Shown: positions 1-7,312, counted from the first letter of the stretch. The stretch: 10,687 nt of DNA from Byssothecium circinans (GCA_010015675.1 ML977081.1:1-10687), one strand, 5' to 3'. Translations and numbers: made by a program. Notes: generated from the sequence alone by a model not told the origin.

Positions 1-1094
1 AGAATCGTTGATTCCTTGAATACAGCCTCCCACGCTGCGTAGAATAGTGGGAAGAAGTCCCTCTTACTCATTGAGGTGAGGCCTTAGCTCCGCTCCATGA
101 ACGCTGAGACCTCGTTTGAATAGGCTGTTAATAGAGGCTTAAACAATATAACGTCCAGGGGCTGAAGCGTATGAGTAGAATGAGGGGGATAGATCACTAG
201 GAGGATCCTATTTCTATTATAGAATTTGATAAAATCTATTATAATATGAGATCCATGGCCGTCTAGAATCAATAGCCTATAGGGGCGACCAGCCTTCATC
301 TTTGTATAGCGATTGAACACCTGTTTCAGCCAAGCTAATCCAATATCATTGTTCATCCATCCTAAGGGAGATGATGTGAATAGAGCGCGATGAATCTCTA
401 GGTTAAACGCCTGCAGCCAGGTATCCTGTATCAAGCTAGAGACTGACTGATATATCAGCCCTGGCTCTAGGTACGATCCATTAGCGCAGATACACGCTAG
501 CAACGTTATCCACTCTTAATTGCCGTCCTAGATCAAGGACCTGCGACCGCCTGCCTCGTATAAAGCCTTGCTAAAGATCCTCTTCAAACGGCATACGATT
601 CCAATCATGAAGCCTTTCTCATCCATATTATAGCTATTGCACGGCTGGATGTCGTATTGCTGAATCTTATCAGCTAGAAGGCTGAAGTAGAGGCTGTATT
701 TTAATTCTAAATCAGCTTTGTGGTAGCTGTTATCCATCCCCGTTGTCTATTTGAAGGTGAGCTGCTCAGCGTGACGCTATATAAAGTGATTAGCCCAGTG
801 TATTCTAAGCTCTTTCTTTGCAATCTGTGAGCTAAAGTTTCGTATCATTTCTTTTATAGGTGGAAGGCCTTAATTAGTTAGGCGTCCTATATATCGCACA
901 AGCTCCTATTCTTGTTGTGGGGTGAGGGATTGGTTATTCTCTGCCTAGATAGTGCGCGAGGTTGAAACGCCCTGATGTCTCCGCATAAGCGTTGTACGAT
1001 GAATACTAAAGCTTTTCATAATATTCGTGTAATTAATTAATTCTCCAGGTTCCAGCAATTCAATAGCTGCAAGCGCAGCCTCGATTAAGCTCAT
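1..1094 (-). pseudogene. Tn-B pogo-like DDE (DD35D) transposase, C-terminus off the window, broken by stop codons
   Basis: This encodes a cut-and-paste transposase that would act in the nucleus on the element's own ends. From the ATG at 1094-1092 one frame runs to position 1 (about 364 codons) without a frameshift. Residues about 4-40 resemble a psq-type helix-turn-helix ending in LMRRHQG. A CENP-B-type helix-turn-helix follows (about 52-110), including LTPQQE and a later IHWANHF. The DDE core has D1 in YNMDEKGF (codon 623-621), D2 in LILDGHGSH (263-261) and D3 in LQPLDV (155-153), with 35 residues between D2 and D3. All three aspartates are intact. Eight in-frame TAG or TAA codons stand where relatives would be expected to have Gln; no TGA and no lost Trp is seen. 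A full-length family member would be roughly 500 residues, so the C-terminus is outside. The apparent open frame reaching 1202 is only a join of this N-terminus, the terminal repeat and the Tn-A C-terminus. Confidence 0.85.
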
Positions 1095-1142
1095 ATTGGT
1101 GGAGTTATATCGCGTTGAAATTGGGGTGCTGATTTTGCAGAT

Positions 1143-1183
1143 CGTGCGTCGCGCCGTCCCGTGCGTCGCGCCGTCAACCTCGG
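1143..1183 (-). repeat. Tn-B terminal repeat: 7-nt cap plus two 17-bp tandem repeats
   Basis: Read on the minus strand from 1183, the end is a cap (CCGAGGT) followed by two abutting 17-bp units that differ only at one junction base. On the plus strand the units are 1143-1159 and 1160-1176, core CGTGCGTCGCGCCGTC. The block is very GC-rich and dense in CpG. It has the same spacing design as the Tn-A and N-element ends but shares no obvious sequence with them. It is probably a double transposase-binding site, by inference. The matching inverted copy would lie left of the window. Confidence 0.75.
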
Positions 1184-1185
1184 TA

Positions 1186-2351
1186 AGGTGATTAAGCACC
1201 ACCTGCGCGTTTAGAGGGACTAGCCCTGTTGCCTTAAAGGCCTTTCAACAGTTCTGAACCGTAAATACGCTTAAAAACGCGTCTTTAAAGGCTGGTAGGA
1301 ACGCTTCCTTATTAACGTGAAAGACGTGTTAGCGCGCCAAGTTCTGAATAGTCTTAGAGTACTTGCGCTTAAGCGGCGAGAATAACACCACATCAAGCGG
1401 CTAAAGGATGTGTGATGAGTGCGCAGGCATATAAAGCGTAATAATCTTGTTATCCTTACAATAATCCTTAAAATCCTAATTTAGGTAGCTTTCGTGGCCA
1501 TCTAAAATTAGCAACTAATAGACGCTGATAGTTCTTACCTTTATATGCTTATTAAAGTACTTTAACCACGCGAGACTAAGCTCATTAGTTGTCTATCTAT
1601 TCTCTAAGACTAAGAGCTTCTAATTGCGTAGTATATTAGCTTCCTAGTACTATAAAGAGATGTAGACGCGTCCTTTGTATATAATAAATAGCAGGGTGAA
1701 TATACTATTTAAACATATACTCTAGATATCTATCACCCACTCCTTATCGCCTGGCTGAACCGTTGTAGGCCTTTCTCGCTTCTCTAAGCTAGTAACCACT
1801 TTCATAGAGCCAATAATACCTATCTGAAAGCTAGTCTTGTCAAAGTTATATATACTATTATTATGTATGCTGTACTTTACTTTAGTATCCTATATAAGCT
1901 TAAACTATATACTAACTACCTTAGGATCTTCCTACAGTACCCTCTAATAGTCCTTTAAATAGTTCTAAACTATTCATAACTATTCTAAATAGTTTATAAA
2001 CTATTCTACTTAGTTAATGCCTACTTTCTTACTACCCCACTCACGTCATAGTTTATTCGCCATATCTAACACTTCATCTAACGTAGGCGCGAATCCTCAC
2101 GAATCAAAGTTAAGGATGTATAGGATAAGTGTTTCCTGCTTAGTTAAGGATAGTTTTAAATAGTTTAGTACTGTTTCTAGTTGAAATAGTATTCCTTTAG
2201 CGCGTTTAGTAAGGACGCGAGGCTTAATGTTAAAGGCCTTAGCAGCACTTTAATAGCTTTGGAATTAGCCTCTATTGTATGCGCTAAGGGTAAGCTGTAG
2301 TCTACCTTCGTGTTAGAGTTATTCAGACCTTTATTATTAAGGCATTTTCAT
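1186..2351 (-). pseudogene. Tn-A pogo-like DDE transposase, heavily mutated, cut by Tn-B
   Basis: The ATG at 2351-2349 is in frame with all landmarks down to the Tn-B insertion, about 390 codons, with many TAG/TAA stops and a few TGA. A psq-type helix-turn-helix is visible as AAKAFNIKPRVLTKRAKG, followed by a second DNA-binding segment containing FAPTLDEVLDMANKL. D1 lies in YNFDKTSF (codon 1841-1839), where the family usually has DET, so Glu became Lys. D2 lies in LILDGHESY (1502-1500), with the usual His changed to Tyr. D3 lies in PLDVVLFSPLKRKYS (1394-1392). There are 35 residues between D2 and D3, as in Tn-B. The C-terminal part (FKATGLVPLNAQVVLNHL) reads up to the TA where Tn-B begins. 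Most changes are transitions; the TGA stops imply some CpG-to-TpG change as well. The protein cannot be functional. Confidence 0.8.
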
Positions 2352-2384
2352 GTTAAAGATGGAGTTAGTATTACTAAGGAATCA

Positions 2385-2426
2385 TAGGTAGTTTAATAGT
2401 GTAGGTAGTTTAGTAGTACTTTACAT
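2385..2426 (-). repeat. Tn-A terminal repeat: 8-nt cap plus two 17-bp repeats, RIP-altered
   Basis: On the minus strand from 2426: cap ATGTAAAG, then TACTACTAAACTACCTA (2418-2402) and CACTATTAAACTACCTA (2401-2385). Against the intact N4 unit CACCACCGAACCGCCCA, the differences are all C-to-T or G-to-A. The cap differs from the N4 cap ACGTAAAG by one C-to-T. The end therefore belongs to the same family as N3, N4 and N5. Confidence 0.75.
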
Positions 2427-2544
2427 TAACACTAATACACGCTAAAAAATTAAGTAAGAACTAGCGTAGGGCTGTATTTTCTTACTAAAAGTAATAAAAT
2501 AATCTCTCTCTCCTTTACCTTACTTACTCTATAACTAATAACTA
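2427..2544. other. 118-bp spacer between two outward-facing element ends
   Basis: This AT-rich stretch separates the 5' end of Tn-A (interior to the left) from N1 (interior to the right). I see no coding potential or repeat in it. TA dinucleotides flank both element ends. It is probably host or older repeat sequence that received both insertions. Confidence 0.4.
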
Positions 2545-2636
2545 ATATATTCTACTACTAAACTACCTATACTACTAAACTACCTAACTTTCCTTAGTAG
2601 TACTATCTTACTTAACTTTATTATTATTATTATCTA
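2545..2636 (+). mobile_element. N1: left end of a Tn-A-like element, RIP-altered, interrupted by N2
   Basis: After TA (2543-2544) comes a cap ATATATTC (2545-2552) and two identical 17-mers, TACTACTAAACTACCTA, at 2553-2569 and 2570-2586. They are the same 17-mer as the first Tn-A unit. The next bases (CCTTAGTAGTACTATCT) closely resemble the Tn-A sequence just inside its end, so N1 is a second copy of the Tn-A 5' end in the opposite orientation. N2 interrupts it after about 92 bp. Its right end is not identified. Confidence 0.65.
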
Positions 2637-2638
2637 TA

Positions 2639-2765
2639 ATATATTCTACTACTAAGATAGCTATAATACTAAGATAGCTACTTTTTACTTAGTAGAAAAT
2701 CAAAGATTTAACCTTTAATAATAATTTAAATACTAGAGCTATTAAGCTAAAATTTTAAATATAGA
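2639..2765. mobile_element. N2: left end of a variant element, interrupted by N3
   Basis: The end follows TA (2637-2638) with the same cap as N1 (ATATATTC, 2639-2646). Two 17-mers follow, TACTACTAAGATAGCTA (2647-2663) and TAATACTAAGATAGCTA (2664-2680), differing at one base. From 2684 the sequence aligns with the inverted right arm of N3, from GAAAATCAAA through TTTTAAATA, so N2 is a relative of N3 lying in the opposite orientation. N3 is inserted here, and N2 resumes at 3836. Confidence 0.6.
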
Positions 2766-2767
2766 TA

Positions 2768-2809
2768 ACGTAAAGCATCACCAAACCGCGCACACCACCG
2801 AACCGCGCA
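2768..2809 (+). repeat. N3 left terminal repeat
   Basis: Cap ACGTAAAG (2768-2775), then CATCACCAAACCGCGCA (2776-2792) and CACCACCGAACCGCGCA (2793-2809). The two differences between the units, C-to-T and G-to-A, are transitions. Confidence 0.85.
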
Positions 2810-3088
2810 GAAATGCTTAGCAAGGAACATCAACTAGTATTATCTTAATAACAAAGCTAAATCTTAATATTTTCTTTTAAAATTTTAAATCTAGATATAT
2901 CTATATATAAACTAATAGCTATTAAAAATTTTTAGCTATAGCTTACGTAATAAAATTATTATTAGTAAAAAAGGAAATCTTAGGTAAAACCTACCTTTAC
3001 TTATAGATTAATAGCTAAACGTTAGTAATATACTATATAACTTTTAGGACTTACTTATTAGTATATTAGTTAATAGCTATTAAGTTAT

Positions 3089-3513
3089 TATAGCGTGCAG
3101 CCTAGGTTTAATACTATAATAGTAGGTGTAAGGTAGAGGGTAAGAAAAGTTTAAAAACCTTCTAAATAAAGTTATATATATTAGATATCTCTACTTTCTT
3201 CTTAGGAGGAGGATAGTATATACTAAATAAAGCTATATATAAAGTTTAAAGTAAGTAAATACCTCTAAAACTAAAAGATCTAGCTTAAGAAGTGTAAGTT
3301 TTTAAATTAGACACTACCTTATTATAAAGCTTATATAAGCTAATTTCTAGTAGCTAACTATTTATATAACTTCTATATATATATATAAAGTGTATCTATA
3401 AATAAAAAGTAAGAATATCTAGCTATATAAATTTTTTAATTATGTTTTTCTAATTTTAGGTATCTCTACTCTCTCTACGCTAATTCTCTAATAGGTCTAG
3501 GCTGCACGCTATA
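3089..3513. repeat. Central unit of N3 bounded by a 17-bp inverted repeat
   Basis: TATAGCGTGCAGCCTAG (3089-3105) is repeated inverted at 3497-3513. The enclosed sequence is AT-rich and non-coding and is homologous to the centre of N4. The perfect inverted repeat, flanked by TA-rich sequence, suggests a small element that inserted in an ancestor of both N3 and N4. A duplication cannot be told apart from the local TATA sequence. Confidence 0.5.
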
Positions 3514-3791
3514 ATTTTAGTGCTAATAGGTGTATTATATATATATAAACTAGCTCTAAAGTTATTATAATTTATTAAGCTAGTTTATTAGGTGTTGTAG
3601 GGTATAGAGCTTAAGCGACCTAATATTCTCTATACTTATATAGCTTACTAAGATTTTAGAAATTCTAGAATATCTTTTTATAACCTTTTAGATCTATATT
3701 ATATATAGCCGTATTTAAAATTTCAGCTTAATAGCTCTATTATTTAAATTGTTATTAAGGGTTGAATATTTGATTTTCCGCCAAGCATTTC

Positions 3792-3833
3792 TGCGCGGTT
3801 CGGTGGTGTGCGCGGTTCGGTGGTGCTTTACGT
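3792..3833 (-). repeat. N3 right terminal repeat
   Basis: Two identical 17-mers, TGCGCGGTTCGGTGGTG, at 3792-3808 and 3809-3825, then the inverted cap CTTTACGT (3826-3833). The sequence is undamaged, in contrast to the AT-rich interior beside it. Confidence 0.85.
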
Positions 3834-3835
3834 TA

Positions 3836-3990
3836 TATATAATATAGATAAAAAGGATTATAAAAAAATATTCTAGGATTTCTAATAGCTTAGTAAGCTA
3901 TATAGGTATAAAGAATACTAGGCTACTTTTAGTATATAGTATAATAGGCTAGGCTTTAGTTCCTTAGAAGCTACTCTTTAAACTCTAAGT
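3836..3990. mobile_element. N2 continuation after N3
   Basis: This aligns with the reverse complement of the N3 right arm, starting at TATATAATATAGAT and continuing through TTCTAGGATTTCTAATAGC and GTAAGCTATATAGG. It fades near 3990. Joined to 2765 with one TA, it gives an uninterrupted match to the N3 arm, which shows it is the other side of the N3 insertion site. The end of N2 is not found. Confidence 0.55.
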
Positions 3991-4222
3991 CCTCTAAACT
4001 AGCTTTAGAGTAATCGCTAAGTTCTCCTATATATAAATTTATACTTAAGAGAACTCTTTTTTCTTAATAAATCTATCTATATTCTACTTAGCATCTCTAG
4101 CTTCTTAAGCTTAACTCCTTATATTAGATTTATTTATCTACTTAATTTATTATTTTTATTCTGACTAGTTATAAGACTAGTAGAGGCCCCTAAAGATAAA
4201 GAATTAAAGCTCTCTAAATATT
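3991..4222. other. AT-rich stretch without recognised feature
   Basis: I see no open frame, terminal repeat or 17-mer. It could hold the decayed left LTR of the gag-bearing element that follows or more of N2, but no boundary can be placed. Confidence 0.3.
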
Positions 4223-5086
4223 AGATTTCTACCCTAATTAGAGATAGTAGATCTAGATAATATCTTAGTTAACTACCTTATATAGTTAGTAATATAGCTA
4301 AGAACTAAAAGTACTAGTACTAACTAAATCATTAAACGCCTAAAAAAGACCCTAGTAGAAAAAAAGTACCTTTTAAATAAGATAAATATAAAGATAATAT
4401 TAATAGAAAAGCGTATAAAGAAGTATAATATATATAACTTAAGAGTAGAAGAATCCTCCTCTAAAAAACTCTTATTTTTAAGTAACCCTTTTTTAATAGC
4501 TATTAGAAAGGCCCCTATCCTTAGAAGAAGTAAAGATAAAGAAGTACTAGAAGTATTAAAAGCCTATATAGATACTCTTTAAGCTTAGAATAAAGACTTA
4601 ATCTACTACCTTATAGAAAAATTAGTAAAGAACTTAAGACTAGGCTTAATAACTATATTAATACTAAGCTCTTTAACTTTAAAAGAGAAACTTTAAAGAA
4701 TAAAACTCCCTAACTTAGACCCGTTTAATAGGAAGTAAAACTAGTAGTAATAATTCTACTTATAGATAAAATTTAAATTAGTAAATAATAGACCTAAAGA
4801 AGGAAAAAAAGTTAGGTATATATCTAACTAGCTAAAAGAGATAGTAGCTAATATTAAGATATCTTAGCTAAGCTAGAATAAAGATAGCTCTTAAAAGGAG
4901 TTTTAGAAGTTTCTTAATAACTAATTTATAAATACTTACTTTAATAACTATATATAAAACCTTTTAAGTATATAGACTTAAAGAGACTAATCCCTCTCTA
5001 GTATAAATACTAAATTTATATAATTAGCTTATAATACTAGAGAAATTAAGAATAGCACTATACTATAGAATATCTACTTAAGAGGA
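4223..5086 (+). pseudogene. Decayed retrotransposon gag, probably Ty3/gypsy-type
   Basis: One forward frame (codon start at 4241) can be followed for about 280 codons with only TAG and TAA stops, at positions that would suit Gln or Trp. A basic, helix-rich segment (RIKKYN, VEESSSKK) leads to KDKEVLEVLKAYID and then a gag-like core. The core contains LPNLDPF, a run of stops where Trp/Gln are expected, FYL, KLVNNRPKEGKKVRYIS, QFINTYFNN by shape, and LAYNTREIKNS. This pattern (PxFxG, W-rich, LxxxF) resembles fungal Ty3/gypsy gag, but the group call is uncertain. CpA and TpG are almost absent, so this is the most decayed coding relic in the window. The copia LTR at 5087 truncates it. No LTR or pol of this element is visible. 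Confidence 0.45.
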
Positions 5087-5244
5087 TGTTAGACTAAATA
5101 GTACTAAATAGTTCCATACTGTTTACTAGCCTTATCTGGCCTAGCCTTAGTCCTTTCTAATATAGTCCTGTCTCCTAAGCATCTTTACTTGACACATAAT
5201 TAATCCTTTTTCTCTCTATGCTCTTAGTGCTTTGCTATCTAATA
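5087..5244 (+). repeat. Copia 5' LTR (158 bp)
   Basis: It begins TGTTAGACTAAATAGTAC and ends CTATCTAATA, a RIP-altered form of the terminal inverted motif TGTTAGAC...GTCTAACA. It aligns along its length with the reverse complement of the solo LTR at 9374-9530 (157 bp). An AATATAG stretch in the middle corresponds to the TATATAG of the solo copy and is a candidate promoter box. The end is placed by that alignment. I could not identify a primer-binding site in the bases that follow (GTTATAAGCC). Confidence 0.75.
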
Positions 5245-5473
5245 GTTATAAGCCTAGTCTAGCTTTATCTACTCTATCTACTATCTAAACGTAAGCGGTC
5301 CCTATACCTACACCTACATAGTCGCGCTGACTGTTCCTAATGGTTCTAAACCATCCTATATACCTACGTACACTATCACACCCTTAATCATCCTAATCCA
5401 CAGCCTATACAAACCTAATCCTAATAGTTCCTAGATAGTTCATTACTGTTCTACACTATTCAACACTATCATT
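5245..5473 (+). other. Copia leader between LTR and gag ATG
   Basis: This untranslated leader is pyrimidine-rich with scattered AGTTC/ACTGTTC words and a short hairpin (ATGGTTCTAAACCAT). No tRNA primer complement was recognised with confidence, partly because the sequence is mutated. Confidence 0.5.
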
Positions 5474-6243
5474 ATGCCTCCTCGCGCTACTTCTTCTATA
5501 GCTGTAGGTGTTGCTGCCTTAGACGTAGTGCTTACTAGCCCTAGGAACTAGGACGAGTAGTATAACGTCTTCAAAGGCAGAGCTATCTTAGCTAGAGTAT
5601 AGAAGTACCTTAATCTAGAGGATAATAATAAGCTAGTCCTTATACCACCTACTAACCTTACTGCCTTAGCAACTTCAGCTATACAGACACTTTAGAAGGA
5701 AAAGAATAAGCGTTACCACATTAATTAATAAAAGGTTGACAGCCTTGCTAAGAAACTACTCTATACGGTTCACTCTTAAGTTGCTACTTAGCTTAATACC
5801 TTTCTAACTCTCTTAGAGAAGCTCTCTATCCTCCACGCTAAATATAACCGTGAAATGGCACTCCACGAATAAGATACACGCGCTAAGTATTAGGCAATTA
5901 AGAAGAAGACACTAGGGAAAGAAGGCTTTAAAGACTAGGCGCATGAGTTTTAACTTATTATTAGTAAGGCGAAGGAACTTAATCTCCTAGAAGTTAAAGC
6001 CTTTAATCCCTAGTATGACCTCTTAAACGTTTACGCTATAATCTATAATAACCTTACTACTTCCCTCGTCCTTAACCTTTAAAAGCAAGAACGCAAATAT
6101 AAGGAAAGATAGGAAGCTCTTATATCCATAACTATTACAGTTCCTACTACTGTTAACGTGGCTAGTAAAGAGATTACTCTATAACGTGAGGTAACTATAC
6201 TACCTAATTAGCTTCTAATTCTAGATAGCTGTATACTTAAGTA
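5474..6243 (+). pseudogene. Copia gag (capsid region), stops throughout, split by N4
   Basis: The ATG at 5474-5476 opens a frame beginning MPPRATSSIAVG. It continues to the N4 insertion for about 256 codons without a frameshift. Stops are TAG or TAA only, at sites that suit Trp (in the N*DE*YNVFKGRA segment) or Gln. The product would be the structural protein that packages element RNA in cytoplasmic particles. The content is helical and rich in Lys/Glu (KKLLYTVHS, KLSILHAKYNREMALHE), as expected for copia capsid. After N4 and one TA are discounted, the codon interrupted at 6242 is completed at 7313 and the frame continues. The gene is inactive. Confidence 0.7.
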
Positions 6244-6285
6244 ACGTAAAGCACCACCGAACCGCCCACACCACCGAACCGCTCA
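6244..6285 (+). repeat. N4 left terminal repeat
   Basis: Cap ACGTAAAG (6244-6251), then CACCACCGAACCGCCCA (6252-6268) and CACCACCGAACCGCTCA (6269-6285). It is identical, as far as visible, to the N5 end and shows no RIP damage. Confidence 0.9.
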
Positions 6286-6563
6286 AAAGCTTAGCATTGG
6301 AAAATCAAAATAGGATATCTTAATAACAAAGCTAAACCTTAATATTTTCTTTTGAAATTTGAAACCTAGATAGATATATATATAATCTAATAGCTATTAA
6401 AATTTTATAGCTATAGCTTACGTAATAAAATAGTTATTAGTAAAAGAAGAAATCTTAGGTAAAACCTACCTTTACCTATAGATTAATAGCTAAACGTTAC
6501 CAATAGGCTATATAACTTTTAGGACATAGTTATTAGTATATTAGTTAGTAGCTATTAAGTTAT

Positions 6564-6990
6564 TATAGCGTGCAGCCTAGATTTAACGCTATTGTAGTAG
6601 GTGTAAGGTAGAGGGTAAGAAAAAATAAAAAACCTTCTAAATAAAGTACTATATATTAGAAACCTATAGTTCCTTCTATAAGAGGGATATAGTATATACT
6701 AAATAAAGCTATATAAGCTTAAAGTAAGTAATTACCTCTAAAACTAAAGGATCTAGCTTAGGAAGTGTAGGTTTTTAGAAAATTTAGACACTACCTTATT
6801 ATAAAGCTTATATAAGCTAATTTCTAGTAGCTAACTATTTATATTACTTCTATATATATATATAAAAGATATCTATAGGCTAGAAGTAATAATATCTAGT
6901 TAAATAAAAAGTTTTATTATATATTTCTAATTTTAGGTATCTCTATCCTCTCTACGCTAGTTCTCTAATAGGTCTAGGCTGCACGCTATA
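6564..6990. repeat. Central unit of N4 bounded by a 17-bp inverted repeat
   Basis: TATAGCGTGCAGCCTAG at 6564-6580 is repeated inverted at 6974-6990, as in N3. The interior matches the N3 centre over its length, including the AGACACTACCTTATTATAAA stretch. It is a candidate older nested insertion at the axis of the N4 palindrome. Confidence 0.5.
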
Positions 6991-7268
6991 ATAATTTAAT
7001 AGCTACTAACTAATATACTAATAAGTATGTCCTAAAAGTTATATAGCCTATTAGTAACGTTTAGCTATTAATCTATAGGTAAAGGTAGGTTTTACCTAAG
7101 ATTTCTTCTTTTACTAATAACTATTTTATTACGTAAGCTATAGCTATAAAATTTTAATAGCTATTAGATTATATATATATCTATCTAGGTTTCAAATTTC
7201 AAAAGAAAATATTAAGGTTTAGCTTTGTTATTAAGATATCCTGTTTTGATTTTCTAATGCCAAGCTTT

Positions 7269-7310
7269 TGAGCGGTTCGGTGGTGTGGGCGGTTCGGTGG
7301 TGCTTTACGT
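7269..7310 (-). repeat. N4 right terminal repeat
   Basis: TGAGCGGTTCGGTGGTG (7269-7285), TGGGCGGTTCGGTGGTG (7286-7302) and the inverted cap CTTTACGT (7303-7310) form an exact inverted copy of the left end. Confidence 0.9.
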
Positions 7311-7312
7311 TA

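Larger units (their letters stand above)
1..1183 (-). mobile_element. Tn-B: pogo/Fot1-like DNA transposon, 5' part, open at left edge
   Basis: Its 5' terminus is at 1183, directly beside a TA dinucleotide (1184-1185) that would be one copy of a TA target duplication. The end consists of a 7-nt cap and two 17-bp tandem repeats (1143-1176). The transposase ATG lies 90 bp inside the end. The 3' terminus and second TA lie beyond position 1. Tn-B is inserted in the coding region of Tn-A, so it is the younger of the two. It is also much less decayed: most Gln and all visible Trp codons are intact. The assignment rests on the transposase, the TA site and the terminal architecture. Confidence 0.8.
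1184..2426 (-). mobile_element. Tn-A: older pogo-like transposon, 5' part, interrupted by Tn-B
   Basis: The 5' end is at 2426, followed by TA at 2427-2428. The terminal repeat (2385-2426) matches the terminal repeats of N3, N4 and N5 almost entirely through C-to-T and G-to-A differences. Transposase coding starts 75 bp inside the end. Tn-B interrupts it at 1184, so the remaining C-terminus and 3' end lie beyond the left edge, past Tn-B. It is more decayed than Tn-B, as expected for the older insertion. It is the best candidate in the window for the autonomous relative of the short N elements. Confidence 0.75.
2768..3833. mobile_element. N3: 1066-bp non-coding pogo-type element with TA duplication
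   Basis: It is flanked by TA at 2766-2767 and 3834-3835. The terminal inverted repeats are at least 53 bp, each being a cap ACGTAAAG plus two 17-mers. The interior is extremely AT-rich with no open frame, so the element is non-autonomous. It has a left arm (2768-3088), a central unit (3089-3513) and a right arm (3514-3833). The left arm and centre are homologous to N4, but the right arm is not the near-perfect inverted copy seen in N4. The termini are nearly intact, with two transitions in the first left 17-mer. Confidence 0.85.
6244..7310. mobile_element. N4: 1067-bp non-coding element with 338-bp near-perfect inverted arms
   Basis: TA flanks both sides (6242-6243 and 7311-7312). The left arm (6244-6581) and right arm (6973-7310) are inverted copies with only about six mismatches by eye, nearly all transitions. 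They surround a 391-bp loop. The left arm and loop are homologous to N3. No open frame exists, so the element depends on a transposase supplied elsewhere; Tn-A has the matching terminal repeat. It is inserted in copia gag: 1069 bp including one TA shifts the frame by one, and the frame after it is shifted by exactly that amount. A transcript would fold into a long hairpin. Confidence 0.9.

Noticed and set aside
1..1094. A reassigned genetic code with TAG/TAA read as Gln
   Set aside because: In copia the same stops also replace Trp, catalytic Asp/Glu residues change to Asn/Lys, and non-coding DNA is depleted in CpA/TpG. RIP-type mutation explains all of this.
1143..1176. Short tandem repeats as a CRISPR-like array
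   Set aside because: There are only two abutting 17-mers with no spacers, located at a transposon end.
1954..2006. Dyad-rich run of AACTATT/AATAGTT words
   Set aside because: It lies within the Tn-A DNA-binding region of the reading frame and is explained by C-to-T decay of coding sequence.
3364..3386. TA-rich simple repeats in N3 (and the matching site in N4) as functional sites
   Set aside because: Such runs are expected after heavy CpA loss and have no associated structure beyond the element itself.
4223..5086. Right ends of N1 and N2 in this stretch
   Set aside because: No inverted cap plus 17-mer pair is visible; the stretch reads as a gag relic.
5245..5260. tRNA primer-binding site after the copia LTR
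   Set aside because: No convincing complement to a tRNA 3' end; mutation makes the call unsafe.
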